From an uncultured Acidobacteriia bacterium (GTDB lineage Bacteria; Acidobacteriota; Terriglobia; Bryobacterales; Bryobacteraceae), in assembly GCA_903900705.1 (NCBI GenBank), contig CAIUOG010000029.1, forward strand, positions 1 to 37,228: DNA of 37,228 nt. Direction: 5' to 3'. The first letter of the stretch is position 1; each line of letters opens with the position of its first letter. This document shows positions 1 through 7,446 of the stretch, one piece after another. Position numbers and translations under genes: made by a program. Under the pieces are notes generated by a model that saw nothing but the letters and a program-made list of their open reading frames with translations, was not told the DNA's origin and did no database searches.

Positions 1-278
1 AGATGCACGTGCAGCGTGGAGAGGATGTTCCGGTGATGATCGTGCTGAATGTCGGTGAGCTTCTCGCCAAGCATGCGCACGTGATGGTCGTACACCAGCG
101 TCACCGTGCCCACCACCTCCGTTTCCGCCGATTCCCAGGACTTCTGAACCAGTTCATCGCGGATCAGATCGCGGAAGGCTTCCGAACGGTTCGTGTAACC
201 GCGTCCGGCAATCAGGTCATCGAACCGCGCTAAAAGTTCGGAATCGATGGCTACGCCAATCCGGGCAAGGTCACTCAC
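1..278 (-). CDS. nikR: Nickel-responsive transcriptional regulator NikR, C-terminus cut off by window edge
   Basis: The reading frame runs from a GTG at 278 off the left edge, giving the first 92 residues. Residues 1-45 look like a ribbon-helix-helix DNA-binding domain ('RIGVAIDSELLARFDDLI', 'NRSEAFRDLIRDEL'). After it comes the metal-binding regulatory domain, with 'VGTVTLVYDHH' and the conserved nickel ligands His79, His90 and His92, spaced as His76, His87 and His89 of E. coli NikR. The fourth ligand, a cysteine, would lie outside the window. An in-frame TAA sits 12 nt upstream of the GTG and the nearby ATG is out of frame, so this start is well constrained. It diverges from a CbiM-type metal transporter operon, so I infer that it represses nickel uptake when Ni is abundant. 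Apart from the truncation nothing looks damaged. Confidence 0.92.
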   Translation of the reverse strand, partial: MSDLARIGVAIDSELLARFDDLIAGRGYTNRSEAFRDLIRDELVQKSWESAETEVVGTVTLVYDHHVRMLGEKLTDIQHDHHRNILSTLHVH

Positions 279-297
279 ACGTACATATTACACAGGC

Positions 298-355
298 GTA
301 ACACCCACCCCGACAGCCGCGCCGAATCGTGGCACGAATCCGGGGAACGTGTTAC
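298..355. promoter_or_regulatory. Candidate NikR half-sites between nikR and cbiM
   Basis: The 91-bp divergent gap holds GTAACAC at 298-304 and its exact reverse complement GTGTTAC at 349-355. These match the half-site sequence I recall for Geobacter-type NikR proteins. However, the two perfect halves are 44 nt apart and point outward, unlike the usual 13-15 nt inverted spacing. Each could pair with a degenerate partner overlapping the adjacent start codon. Function is inferred from location and half-site identity only. Confidence 0.4.
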
Positions 356-369
356 CGTGAAGACGTTTC

Positions 370-1290
370 ATGCACATCCCGGACGGATTTCTCAGAACGC
401 GGGTTTGGGTCACGCTGGACGTGGTGGCCGCGCCGGCCATCGGCTACCTCGCGCGCCGGGCACAGCGTGAATTTGACCATCATAAGGTCCCGCTGATGGG
501 CGTGATGGGGGCGTTCATTTTCGCCGCCCAGATGATCAATTTCCCGGTGGGCAACGGCACCAGCGGACACCTCGTGGGAGCGGCGCTGCTGTCGTTCACG
601 CTGGGTCCGGCGGCGGCGTCCATCGTGATGACGGCGATTCTGGCCACCCAGGCGCTCGTCTTTCAGGATGGCGGCCTGCTCGCGCTGGGAGCGAACGTTT
701 TCAACATGGCGATTGCGGGCGTGTGGCTGGGCTATCTGCCGTTCGCGCTGCTGGGCGGCAACCGCGCGGGCATCTTTCTGGGCGGCCTGATTTCGCTGCT
801 GTCGAGCGCCTTTCTCGCGCTCTCGGAACTGATGCTTTCCGGCGTGCCCATTCCCCCCGCAATCTTTGCGCTTTCCTGCGGACTGTTCCTGATTTCGGGC
901 ATCATCGAGGGTGCGCTGACGCTGGCCGTGGTGCAGGCGCTCGACCGCATTCAGCCGGGCGTGATGCGCCAGCCGAAGGGCATCACTCGGAACCTGGGTC
1001 TGGCGCTGGGCGCGGCGGCCGCGCTGCTCTCCGGGGCGGGCATCTTCGTCGCCTCCACGCATCCCGATGGCATCCAGAGCCTGGCGCTGCAGACCGGGAT
1101 CGCCGGGCAGGCCACGGCGCTGTTCCGCACGCCGCTGGCCGATTACCAGGCGGCGTTTGTGCGTTCGCCGTGGCTCACGAAGTCGCTGGCGGGCATCGCG
1201 GGCATTGTGATCATCTACGTGCTTTGCCTGGTGATCTCGCGGTTTCTGACCGCCGGACGGAGGCAGGCGATTGCGCCACGCCCGAATTGA
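370..1290 (+). CDS. cbiM: CbiM/NikM-type nickel/cobalt ECF transporter S component with fused C-terminal PDGLE domain
   Basis: This is the substrate-binding membrane component of a group I ECF importer for Ni2+ or Co2+. The N-terminus begins 'MHIPDGF', the hallmark in which the free amino group and His2 bind the metal; this also fixes the start. Several hydrophobic segments follow (roughly residues 50-210), with the CbiM signature 'FPVGNGTSGHLVGAAL'. The C-terminal ~75 residues, with 'HPDGIQSLA' near residue 231 and one last membrane helix, resemble the PDGLE domain that replaces the separate CbiN/NikN subunit. A fused MN protein would explain why no cbiN gene is present. It is the first gene of cbiM-cbiQ-cbiO-dtd and overlaps cbiQ by 20 nt. 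The divergent nikR makes nickel the more likely substrate, an inference from context. Confidence 0.93.
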   Translation: MHIPDGFLRTRVWVTLDVVAAPAIGYLARRAQREFDHHKVPLMGVMGAFIFAAQMINFPVGNGTSGHLVGAALLSFTLGPAAASIVMTAILATQALVFQDGGLLALGANVFNMAIAGVWLGYLPFALLGGNRAGIFLGGLISLLSSAFLALSELMLSGVPIPPAIFALSCGLFLISGIIEGALTLAVVQALDRIQPGVMRQPKGITRNLGLALGAAAALLSGAGIFVASTHPDGIQSLALQTGIAGQATALFRTPLADYQAAFVRSPWLTKSLAGIAGIVIIYVLCLVISRFLTAGRRQAIAPRPN

Positions 1291-1978
1291 ACGCTGGAGC
1301 CGGGTCGCGAGTCCGCTGCACCGGCGGCATGCGACGGCCAAGATCATCGCGGCGCTGGTGATGCTGGTCTGCATCGCGACGCTCACGCGGCAATCGCTCT
1401 GGTGCTGCGCGCTGTATCTGGCGTTGCTTGCAACCGCCGTGCCGCTCTCGAAGCTGCCACCCGCGCGGATCCTGCTGAGCGCCGCGGCGGTGTTGCCGTT
1501 CGCGCTGTGCTTCGCGCTGGTGAGCGCCATTTCCGGGGAGCCGGACCGCGCGGTGATGCTGCTGGTGCGCGGCTACCTTTCGTCCCTGACCGCGCTGCTG
1601 CTGATCGCGACCACACCGATGCCGGAACTGCTGGCGGGCTTTGAAGTCCTGCGCGCGCCCCGCTTTCTGCTGCAGGTGATGCAGTTCCTCTACCGGTATC
1701 TGGTGGTGCTGATGGAAGAAGCCTCCGCCATGCAGGATGCGGCGGGCAGCCGCGCCGGTTCCATCCGGGCGCTGCAACTCCGGCAGGCGACCGGCGCGGC
1801 CGGGGTGCTGTTCGCGCGGTCATACGGACGCGCGCAGGCCATCCACCGGGCGATGGTGGCGCGCGGTTTCGACGGCCACATCCCGGAGTTCCGCACGCAC
1901 CGCTTTCTTGTGCCCGATGCCCTGTTCGCCGCTGTTGCGGCCGGCCTCGCCATCAGCGTCCGGCTGGTGCTGCCATGA
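1271..1978 (+). CDS. cbiQ: CbiQ/EcfT-type transmembrane coupling component of the nickel/cobalt ECF transporter
   Basis: This is the T component that couples ATP hydrolysis by CbiO to the CbiM metal-binding subunit in the inner membrane. It has 235 residues with hydrophobic segments around 24-58, 64-85 and 100-115 and one near the C-terminus. The cytoplasmic region 'FARSYGRAQAIHRAMVARGFDG' contains the two Ala-Arg-X coupling motifs typical of EcfT proteins, here ARS and ARG. I use the TTG at 1271 because a strong GGAGG at 1259-1263 sits 7 nt upstream and no better in-frame start follows soon after. The gene begins inside the end of cbiM and its stop overlaps the cbiO start, indicating translational coupling through the operon. 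Confidence 0.9.
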   Translation: MRHARIERWSRVASPLHRRHATAKIIAALVMLVCIATLTRQSLWCCALYLALLATAVPLSKLPPARILLSAAAVLPFALCFALVSAISGEPDRAVMLLVRGYLSSLTALLLIATTPMPELLAGFEVLRAPRFLLQVMQFLYRYLVVLMEEASAMQDAAGSRAGSIRALQLRQATGAAGVLFARSYGRAQAIHRAMVARGFDGHIPEFRTHRFLVPDALFAAVAAGLAISVRLVLP

Positions 1979-2661
1979 GGAACATTGTGGAAGTGCGGGA
2001 GCTTCGCTACGTCTATGAGGACGGCACCGAGGCTCTGAAGAAGATCGACTTCGAACTGGAAGCGGGCGAGACCGTCGCGCTGCTGGGCGCGAACGGGTCA
2101 GGCAAGACCACCTTCGCGCTGCACCTGAACGGCATCCTGCGGGCGACCAGCGGCAGTGTTGTGATCGACGGCATTGCGATGTCGGACAAGACGCTGGCGG
2201 AGATTCGCCGCCGCGTGGGGCTGGTGTTTCAGGACTCCGATAACCAGCTGTTCATGCCGACGGTGCTGGAGGATGTGGCGTTCGGGCCGCTGGCCTCGGG
2301 CAAGTCTCCGGAAGAGGCGGCGGAGAAGGCGAACGCCGCGCTGACGCAGGTCGGCATGGCGCATAAGGCGGGGAAAGCGCCGTGGCATCTGAGCGCGGGC
2401 GAGAAGAAGCGGGTGGCGATCGCCGGGATTCTGGCGGGTGACCCGAAGCTGCTGGTGCTCGACGAGCCGACCACGTTTCTGGATCCTCCCGGTCAGCGCG
2501 GCCTGGCGGACCTGCTCGAAAGCCTGCCGCAGGCCAAGCTGCTGATCACGCATGATGTGCCGTTCGCGCAACGGCTGACGGAGCGGGGCGTGTTCTTCGA
2601 GGCCGGCGCCATCGCGGCGAAGGACCGCATTCCCGCCATTGTGGAAAGGTTCGGCTGGTAA
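1975..2661 (+). CDS. cbiO: CbiO/EcfA-type ATP-binding subunit of the nickel/cobalt ECF transporter
   Basis: This ABC ATPase energizes metal import with CbiM and CbiQ. All expected motifs are visible in its 228 residues: Walker A GANGSGKT at 38-45, Q-loop '[10 protein letters not shown]' at 84-93, signature '[12 protein letters not shown]' at 139-150, Walker B 'LLVLDEP' at 159-165 and the switch His in 'LITHD' near 193. The length is somewhat short for the family (about 250-280), with little beyond the nucleotide-binding core. The start ATG overlaps the cbiQ stop as ATGA, and the stop overlaps the dtd start as TAATG. Confidence 0.95.
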   Translation: MRNIVEVRELRYVYEDGTEALKKIDFELEAGETVALLGANGSGKTTFALHLNGILRATSGSVVIDGIAMSDKTLAEIRRRVGLVFQDSDNQLFMPTVLEDVAFGPLASGKSPEEAAEKANAALTQVGMAHKAGKAPWHLSAGEKKRVAIAGILAGDPKLLVLDEPTTFLDPPGQRGLADLLESLPQAKLLITHDVPFAQRLTERGVFFEAGAIAAKDRIPAIVERFGW

Positions 2662-3098
2662 TGCGGGTTCTGATTCAGCGGGTGACGCGGGCGAGCGTCA
2701 CGGTGGATGGCGAGATCAGCGGAGAGATCGGGCCCGGGCTGCTGGCGCTGATCGGAATCGCCGTGGCCGATACGACCAAAGAGGCCGACTATCTGGCGGA
2801 CAAGATGGTCAACCTGCGCATCTTCGCCGACGAGCAGGGGCGCATGAACCGCAGCGCGCTCGATATCCAGGGCGAGTTGCTGCTGGTCTCGCAGTTCACG
2901 CTCTATGGCGACTGTCGCAAAGGCCGGCGACCGAGTTTCGACGCCGCCGCGCCGCCCGCCGCCGCGAAGGAACTGTATGAGTACTTCGTGCGCAAGGTCG
3001 CCGGGACGGGGCTGCGGGTGGCGACGGGCGTCTTTCAGGCGCACATGGAAGTCTCGCTGCTGAACGACGGCCCGGTGACGCTGCTGCTGGAAAGTTAG
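2661..3098 (+). CDS. dtd: D-aminoacyl-tRNA deacylase
   Basis: Dtd hydrolyses D-aminoacyl-tRNAs (and mischarged glycyl-tRNA-Ala), a chirality proofreading step in the cytoplasm. The 145-residue length is standard. The two active-site motifs are present: 'SQFTLYGD' at 77-84 and 'NDGPVT' at 135-140, whose Gly-cisPro dipeptide inserts into the partner subunit's active site in the known homodimer. The start overlaps the cbiO stop by one base (TAATG), so it is cotranslated with the metal transporter. This is an unusual partner for the gene and may be only operon hitch-hiking. No terminator is visible after it; 45 bp separate it from the sigma factor gene. Confidence 0.95.
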   Translation: MRVLIQRVTRASVTVDGEISGEIGPGLLALIGIAVADTTKEADYLADKMVNLRIFADEQGRMNRSALDIQGELLLVSQFTLYGDCRKGRRPSFDAAAPPAAAKELYEYFVRKVAGTGLRVATGVFQAHMEVSLLNDGPVTLLLES

Positions 3099-3143
3099 TC
3101 CGTTCGTAAACCCCGCCTGGTCGGTATCCGTCTATACAATCGA

Positions 3144-3707
3144 ATGGAAATGACGCTGGAAGCGGAACAGGCGCGGACGGCGACAGACTTCGAGTCTGTC
3201 GTCCGTGAGCACTGGCCGCGCGTGTTCCGGTTCATTCTGGTTTCCCTGCGCGACCGCAATGACGCGGAGAGCCTGACGCAGGACTGCTTTCTGAAGGCGT
3301 ATCAGGCGTGGGGACGGTTCCGGGGCGAGGCGAGCGTGAGCACGTGGCTGATGCGGATCGCGGTGAACCAGTTGCGCGACCATGCGCGAAACCGGCGGCT
3401 GCAGTTCTGGAAGCGGACGCGAACCAACTCCGACCAGTTCAACGACTTCCACGATATTCCGGCGGGCGTTTCCCCGGAGGCCTCGCCCGAGAAGCGGGCG
3501 GCGGCGAAGCAACAGGTGCGGGCGGTCTGGAAGGCGGCTGCCTCACTGCCGGAGCAGCAAAGGACGGTGTTCCTGCTGCGGTTTGTGGAGGACCTGGACC
3601 TGCTGGAGATCGCGGCGGTGACGGGCCTGAAGGAAGGCACCGTGAAGGCCCATCTTTTCCGGGCATTGCAGGCGGTTCGGGCGCGAATGAGCGAAGCATA
3701 TGAATGA
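3144..3707 (+). CDS. ECF-subfamily RNA polymerase sigma factor
   Basis: This 187-residue protein has the two-domain layout of sigma-70 ECF factors. Region 2 lies at roughly 15-85 ('FESVVREHWPRVFRF', 'DAESLTQDCFLKAY', 'STWLMRIAVNQLRDH'). A variable linker follows, then region 4 at about 130-182 ('LPEQQRTVFLLRFVEDLDLLEIAAVTGLKEGTVKAHLFRA'), the helix-turn-helix that reads the -35 element. It overlaps the next gene, a probable anti-sigma factor, by 8 nt. It should direct RNA polymerase to an envelope-stress or metal-type regulon, probably including its own operon; that is inferred from the neighbours. I could not pick out a convincing autoregulated promoter in the 45-bp gap upstream. Confidence 0.92.
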   Translation: MEMTLEAEQARTATDFESVVREHWPRVFRFILVSLRDRNDAESLTQDCFLKAYQAWGRFRGEASVSTWLMRIAVNQLRDHARNRRLQFWKRTRTNSDQFNDFHDIPAGVSPEASPEKRAAAKQQVRAVWKAAASLPEQQRTVFLLRFVEDLDLLEIAAVTGLKEGTVKAHLFRALQAVRARMSEAYE

Positions 3708-4107
3708 GCATCTGACGGAATCCGACATTTCGGCCTGGGTAATGGGCGACCGGTCCAACACCCATGTGACGGAGTGCGCCGAGTGCCGCATCGAGGTGGC
3801 AGCGATGGAGGCGGCGCTGCTGGAGTTCCGGGCGTCCGCGCATGAGCTGGCGGCCGGGCAGACGCCGGTGGTTCGGGTTGCCGAACCGCGGCCATGGTGG
3901 CCGCAACTGGCGCTGGCCGCGGCGGCGGTGGCGCTGCTGCTGGCGATTCCCGCCTGGCAGCGGGCGGAGCGGGAGCGGGTGGCAAAGCAGGAGGCCGCCG
4001 ATACGGCGCTGCTGCGTCAGGTGGATGCCGAAGTTTCGAGGGCGGTTCCGGGTCCCATGGAGCCGCTTGTATCACTGGTGAGCTGGGACGGCAGTAATAC
4101 CCAATAA
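3700..4107 (+). CDS. Probable membrane-bound anti-sigma factor with ZAS-like His-x3-Cys-x2-Cys motif
   Basis: This 135-residue protein follows the ECF sigma gene directly, with an 8-nt overlap, the usual place for a cognate anti-sigma factor. His22, Cys26 and Cys29 form the H-x3-C-x2-C zinc-binding motif of ZAS-domain anti-sigma factors. The cytoplasmic N-terminal part (1-65) is followed by one hydrophobic helix at about 67-86 and a short, charged periplasmic tail. The orientation fits a sensor that releases the sigma factor when the periplasmic side is perturbed. Sequence beyond the motif is not diagnostic, so function is inferred from motif, topology and context. Confidence 0.78.
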   Translation: MNEHLTESDISAWVMGDRSNTHVTECAECRIEVAAMEAALLEFRASAHELAAGQTPVVRVAEPRPWWPQLALAAAAVALLLAIPAWQRAERERVAKQEAADTALLRQVDAEVSRAVPGPMEPLVSLVSWDGSNTQ

Positions 4108-4116
4108 GGAAATCAC

Positions 4117-4758
4117 ATGAAAAACCGCATCATTTCGACAGGAATCACCCTGGCGTTTGTCGCCGTGTCCGCTTTGGCGCAGGGGCCGGGCGGGCCGCCG
4201 CGTCCACCGTCTCCGCCGGATGGACCGCCGTCTGGTGGTCCGCCGTCTGGTGGTCCGCCATCTGGTGGTCCACGGCAGGGTGGTCCGGGCAGGGGCATGG
4301 GCCCGGGCTTTCACGAAGCGCCGCGGGCGCCCCGGCCGGGACGTCCGCCGATGGAGCGCGCGTTCGGGCAGCCGGGCGGACGGTGGTGGAACAACCCGGA
4401 CATGGTTAAGAAGCTCGCCCTGACCAATGACCAGGTGAAGAAGATGGACGATGCTTTTCAGCAGAACAGGCTGAAGCTGATCGACCTGAACGCGACGCTG
4501 CAGAAGGAAGAGGTCACGATGGAACCGCTGATTGCGGCGGATACGCCGGATGAGGCGAAGATCCTGACGCAGATCGATAAGGTGGCGCAGGCGCGGGCGG
4601 AACTGGAGAAGGCGAATGCGCGGTTCCTGATGTCGATGCGGCGGGTGCTGACGCAGGACCAGTGGAAGAAGCTGCAGGCGGAGCGGGGTCCGGGTGGTCC
4701 GCCACCCGCTGCTCCCCGGGCGCCCGCGCCACCAGCGGCGCCCCGGAAGCAGGAGTAG
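4117..4758 (+). CDS. Spy/CpxP-like LTXXQ periplasmic protein with Gly-Pro-rich N-terminal segment
   Basis: The third gene of the sigma/anti-sigma operon encodes a 213-residue exported protein. A signal peptide covers residues 1-21 with a likely cut after 'VSALA'. A Gly/Pro-rich segment (to about residue 75) follows and includes three SGGPP units. The helical core (about 88-190) carries two LTxxQ-type motifs, 'LTNDQVKK' and 'LTQDQWKK', as in Spy, CpxP and CnrX-like sensors and chaperones. The C-terminus is again Pro/Ala-rich. AAGGA at 4106-4110 lies 6 nt before the ATG. By analogy with Cnr-type and Cpx systems it could sense metal or misfolded protein and control the anti-sigma factor. That role is an inference; the fold assignment is fairly safe. 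Confidence 0.75.
   Translation: MKNRIISTGITLAFVAVSALAQGPGGPPRPPSPPDGPPSGGPPSGGPPSGGPRQGGPGRGMGPGFHEAPRAPRPGRPPMERAFGQPGGRWWNNPDMVKKLALTNDQVKKMDDAFQQNRLKLIDLNATLQKEEVTMEPLIAADTPDEAKILTQIDKVAQARAELEKANARFLMSMRRVLTQDQWKKLQAERGPGGPPPAAPRAPAPPAAPRKQE
4216..4275 (+). repeat. In-frame 15-bp tandem repeat encoding SGGPP
   Basis: Units beginning at 4231, 4246 and 4261 (tctggtggtccgccg and close variants) repeat with a 15-bp period. A related half-unit encoding DGPP precedes them. Because the period is a multiple of three, copy-number change would lengthen or shorten the Gly/Pro linker without a frameshift. Confidence 0.85.
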
Positions 4759-4770
4759 CGTTTGGAACAC

Positions 4771-4794
4771 CTGGGCCGCTTACGGGCGGCCCAG
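4771..4794. terminator. Hairpin at the convergent end of the Spy-like gene and amidohydrolase operon
   Basis: A perfect 9-bp stem (CTGGGCCGC with GCGGCCCAG) encloses a 6-nt loop. It lies across the stop codon of the minus-strand amidohydrolase and just past the plus-strand gene. No strong T-run follows on either side, so termination is plausible but not certain. Confidence 0.5.
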
Positions 4795-6090
4795 ATACTT
4801 CTCGTAAAGGTCTTTCTGTTTGTTGGACAGATCGACCGGTTTGCCTTTGATGAACAGCATCCTGATCTGAGACCGGGCATCGAGTGGATCCCCGTCGGTG
4901 ATCATGAGATCCGCCCACTTCCCTTCCTCGACCGTTCCCATCAGATCGCCCACACCCCAGATTTCCGCCGCGTTCTTCGTGACGGCTTTCATGGCGTCCT
5001 CATGAGAGAGACCGAAAGCAACGGCCTGACCGGCCTGGAAGGGCAGGTTGCGGGAGGCGAGGTTCGCGCCGCCCGAGAGTGAGCCGAGGGAGAAGAGGAT
5101 GCCCGCTTTCTGCAGCACGGCCGGCGTGGTGAAGGAAATGTCGTAAGCTTCATCCTCATTGAGGGGCAGCGAGAGCATGGGGCCGAGGATCACGGGGATA
5201 TTGTGTTCCTTGATCTCCTTCGTGACCTTGTAGGCCTCGGTGGCATCGCAGAGGATGATCTTTACTTTTTGTTTATCCGCGAAGGCGATGGCGTCACGGA
5301 TCTCGCGTTCTTTGGTGGCGGTGACCATGATGGGTTCCTTGCCATCGATGACCGGGATCATGGCTTCGAGCTTGAGATCCGGTTTGAAATCGGGGAGTTT
5401 GGCTTCCTTCGCCTGTTTGTAGCGATGGGCGCTTTCGAAGAACTGGTTGAGTTCGGCGATCTCCTTATCGAGGTTGCGCTTCTGATCGGCAAAGCTGGTG
5501 CGGGCCGCGCCGCCGCCCGCATCGCCGCCGCCCGAATCCATCTGGAAACGGCCGCCGGACTGGATGGAGGGGAACTTCAGGGCGAGACCGGCGCGGGGTT
5601 TGACGCCCATTTCGTCAGTAGTCCAGCCATCGAGGTGCATGAGCGAGACCTGGCCGCCGATGACCTGCCCGAGGGGCATGGAAACGACGCTGGTGATGCC
5701 GTTATAGCGGGTCACCGGGATGTGCTCGCTGGAGGGGTTGACCGCCGTGAGGGCGACCAGTTGCGGGTTGTACTTGCCGATTTCGGTGGTATCGGAAGTT
5801 TCGCGAATGGAGTTGACTTCGACAAGACCGATTTCGGTGGCGGCGTCGATCATGCCGGGATAGACCTGGAGGCCTTTGCCGTCGATGACCTTGACGTCTT
5901 TCGGGACGGCGAGGTTCTTGCCGACGCCGGTGATCTTGCCGTTGCGGACGAGGACGGTGCCGCCTTCGATGGCCGCGCCGGACATGGTGTGAATGGTTGC
6001 GCCTTTGACGGCGAAGGTATCATCCGCCGCCGGAGCCGCGCTGAGTACCGCGGCAAGCGCCAGCGGCAGTGCAAATTTCAGAATTCTCAC
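4780..6090 (-). CDS. Secreted amidohydrolase-fold protein lacking the metal ligands (third of three)
   Basis: This 436-residue protein has a signal peptide (1-21, 'LAAVLSAAPA') and the layout of imidazolonepropionase-like amidohydrolases: a beta-sandwich start ('GATIHTMSGAAIEGGTVLVRNGKITGVG' split across 30-57), a TIM-barrel body, and a C-terminal 'VGDLMGTVEEGKWADLMI' strand set. The canonical His-x-His after 'YPGMID' is replaced by 'AATE'. Later positions that are His and Asp in the neighbouring paralogue are Thr, Asp or Ser here. It may therefore be a non-catalytic partner. It starts at a GTG that overlaps the previous stop as GTGA, with GGAGG 9 nt upstream. Substrate unknown; peptides or cyclic amides are typical for the family. 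Confidence 0.82.
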   Translation of the reverse strand: MRILKFALPLALAAVLSAAPAADDTFAVKGATIHTMSGAAIEGGTVLVRNGKITGVGKNLAVPKDVKVIDGKGLQVYPGMIDAATEIGLVEVNSIRETSDTTEIGKYNPQLVALTAVNPSSEHIPVTRYNGITSVVSMPLGQVIGGQVSLMHLDGWTTDEMGVKPRAGLALKFPSIQSGGRFQMDSGGGDAGGGAARTSFADQKRNLDKEIAELNQFFESAHRYKQAKEAKLPDFKPDLKLEAMIPVIDGKEPIMVTATKEREIRDAIAFADKQKVKIILCDATEAYKVTKEIKEHNIPVILGPMLSLPLNEDEAYDISFTTPAVLQKAGILFSLGSLSGGANLASRNLPFQAGQAVAFGLSHEDAMKAVTKNAAEIWGVGDLMGTVEEGKWADLMITDGDPLDARSQIRMLFIKGKPVDLSNKQKDLYEKYLGRP

Positions 6091-7442
6091 TGATTCGGTC
6101 CTCCCGTGGAACCCTGGCCGCCACGACCGCCCGCGGGGGCGGCTTTCTCGGTCAGAGCCTTCTTCTCGATTGCTTTCTTCGGACGTCCGGCTTCATCTTC
6201 ATCGCGATCGAAGTACTGATGGCCGTCGATCCAGACCTTTTCCACTTTGCTGAAGTTGGAGAGCGGATGTCCGTCGTAGAGAAGGACATCGGCATCTTTG
6301 CCGACTTCGAGCGAGCCCACGCGTTTGTCGATGGCGAGCTGTTTGGCGGGGTTGATGGTGACGAGCGAGAGCGCTTCGGTTTCGGTGAGTCCGCCGTACT
6401 TGACGGTCTTGGCGGCTTCTTTGTCGAGATGGCGCATGAGTTCGGCGTCGTCTGAATTGAGCGAGGTGAGCACGCCCTTCTTCACGAGGATGGCGGCGTT
6501 GTAGGGGATGGCATCCTGCGCTTCCATCTTGTAGGCCCACCAATCGGAGAAGGTGGACGCGCCCGCGCCGTGCGCCTGGATCTCTTTGGCGACCTTGTAG
6601 CCTTCGAGCACGTGCTGGAAGGTGCGGATTTTGAAGCCGTAGTCGTCGGCGACGTGGATGAGCATGAGGATTTCATCCTGCCGGTAGCAGTGGGCGTGGA
6701 CGAAGCGTTTGCCATCGAGGACTTCGACGAGGGCTTCGAGCTTGAGGTCACGGGCCGGGGGGATGGCGGGTTCGCCTTTGGCCAGCTTGGCCTGGTAGGC
6801 GGCGAGGGAGGCTTTGTAGGCCTTCGCATCATTGAACGCTTCCCGGATGACGTCTTCGACGCCCATGCGGGTGGCGGGGTAGCGGAGGTTGGTGGGAACC
6901 GCGCCGAAGCCGCCCTGGGAGGAACCGGCGCGCTTGGGGTTCTCGCCAAGAGCGAACTTGATGCCGGGCATGGCGCCTTCGAACTTCATGGCTTCCGCGG
7001 TGGCGCCCCAACGCATTTTGGTGACGACAGTCTTGCCACCGATGGAGTTGGCGCTGCCATGCAGGATGTTGGCCGTGGTGACGCCGCCCGCGAGAGCGCG
7101 GTAGATGGCGATGTCTTCCGGGTTGAGCACGTCTTCGATGCCGACCATGGAGGAGACCGAGACGGAACCCTCATTGATGGCTTCGGCCATGATGTGCGAG
7201 TGGCAGTCGATGATGCCGGGCATGACGAACTTGCCCGCGCCATCGATCACTTTCGCGCCGGGAGGCGCGAGGACCTTGTCACCGATGGCGGCAATCTTGC
7301 CATTCCGCAGCAGGATGGAGCCTTTGACGGTGCCGTTGGTGATGGTGAGAATGGTCGCGTTCTGAATGAGAACCGGGACGTCCGCCGCGAAGGCGGAAAG
7401 TGCCGACGCGAGAAGCAGAGCGATGAATACGGATCGCTTCAT
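6087..7442 (-). CDS. Secreted metal-dependent amidohydrolase (middle of three, ligands intact)
   Basis: This 451-residue exported protein has a signal peptide (1-18, cut near 'LSAFA'). It retains the catalytic outline of the amidohydrolase superfamily: 'DCHSHIM' supplies the first two metal His, 'FVHAHCYRQDE' and 'FQHVLEG' supply further His, and 'LNSDDAEL' the Asp. The tail is disordered and Gly-rich. I start at ATG 7442 rather than a longer upstream frame because AGGAGG precedes it at suitable spacing and the signal peptide begins there. It lies 4 nt after the previous gene and overlaps the next by 4 nt, so the three form one operon. Likely a periplasmic hydrolase of cyclic amides, dipeptides or similar C-N bonds; the exact substrate cannot be read from sequence. 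Confidence 0.88.
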   Translation of the reverse strand: MKRSVFIALLLASALSAFAADVPVLIQNATILTITNGTVKGSILLRNGKIAAIGDKVLAPPGAKVIDGAGKFVMPGIIDCHSHIMAEAINEGSVSVSSMVGIEDVLNPEDIAIYRALAGGVTTANILHGSANSIGGKTVVTKMRWGATAEAMKFEGAMPGIKFALGENPKRAGSSQGGFGAVPTNLRYPATRMGVEDVIREAFNDAKAYKASLAAYQAKLAKGEPAIPPARDLKLEALVEVLDGKRFVHAHCYRQDEILMLIHVADDYGFKIRTFQHVLEGYKVAKEIQAHGAGASTFSDWWAYKMEAQDAIPYNAAILVKKGVLTSLNSDDAELMRHLDKEAAKTVKYGGLTETEALSLVTINPAKQLAIDKRVGSLEVGKDADVLLYDGHPLSNFSKVEKVWIDGHQYFDRDEDEAGRPKKAIEKKALTEKAAPAGGRGGQGSTGGPNQ

Positions 7443-7446
7443 TGAT

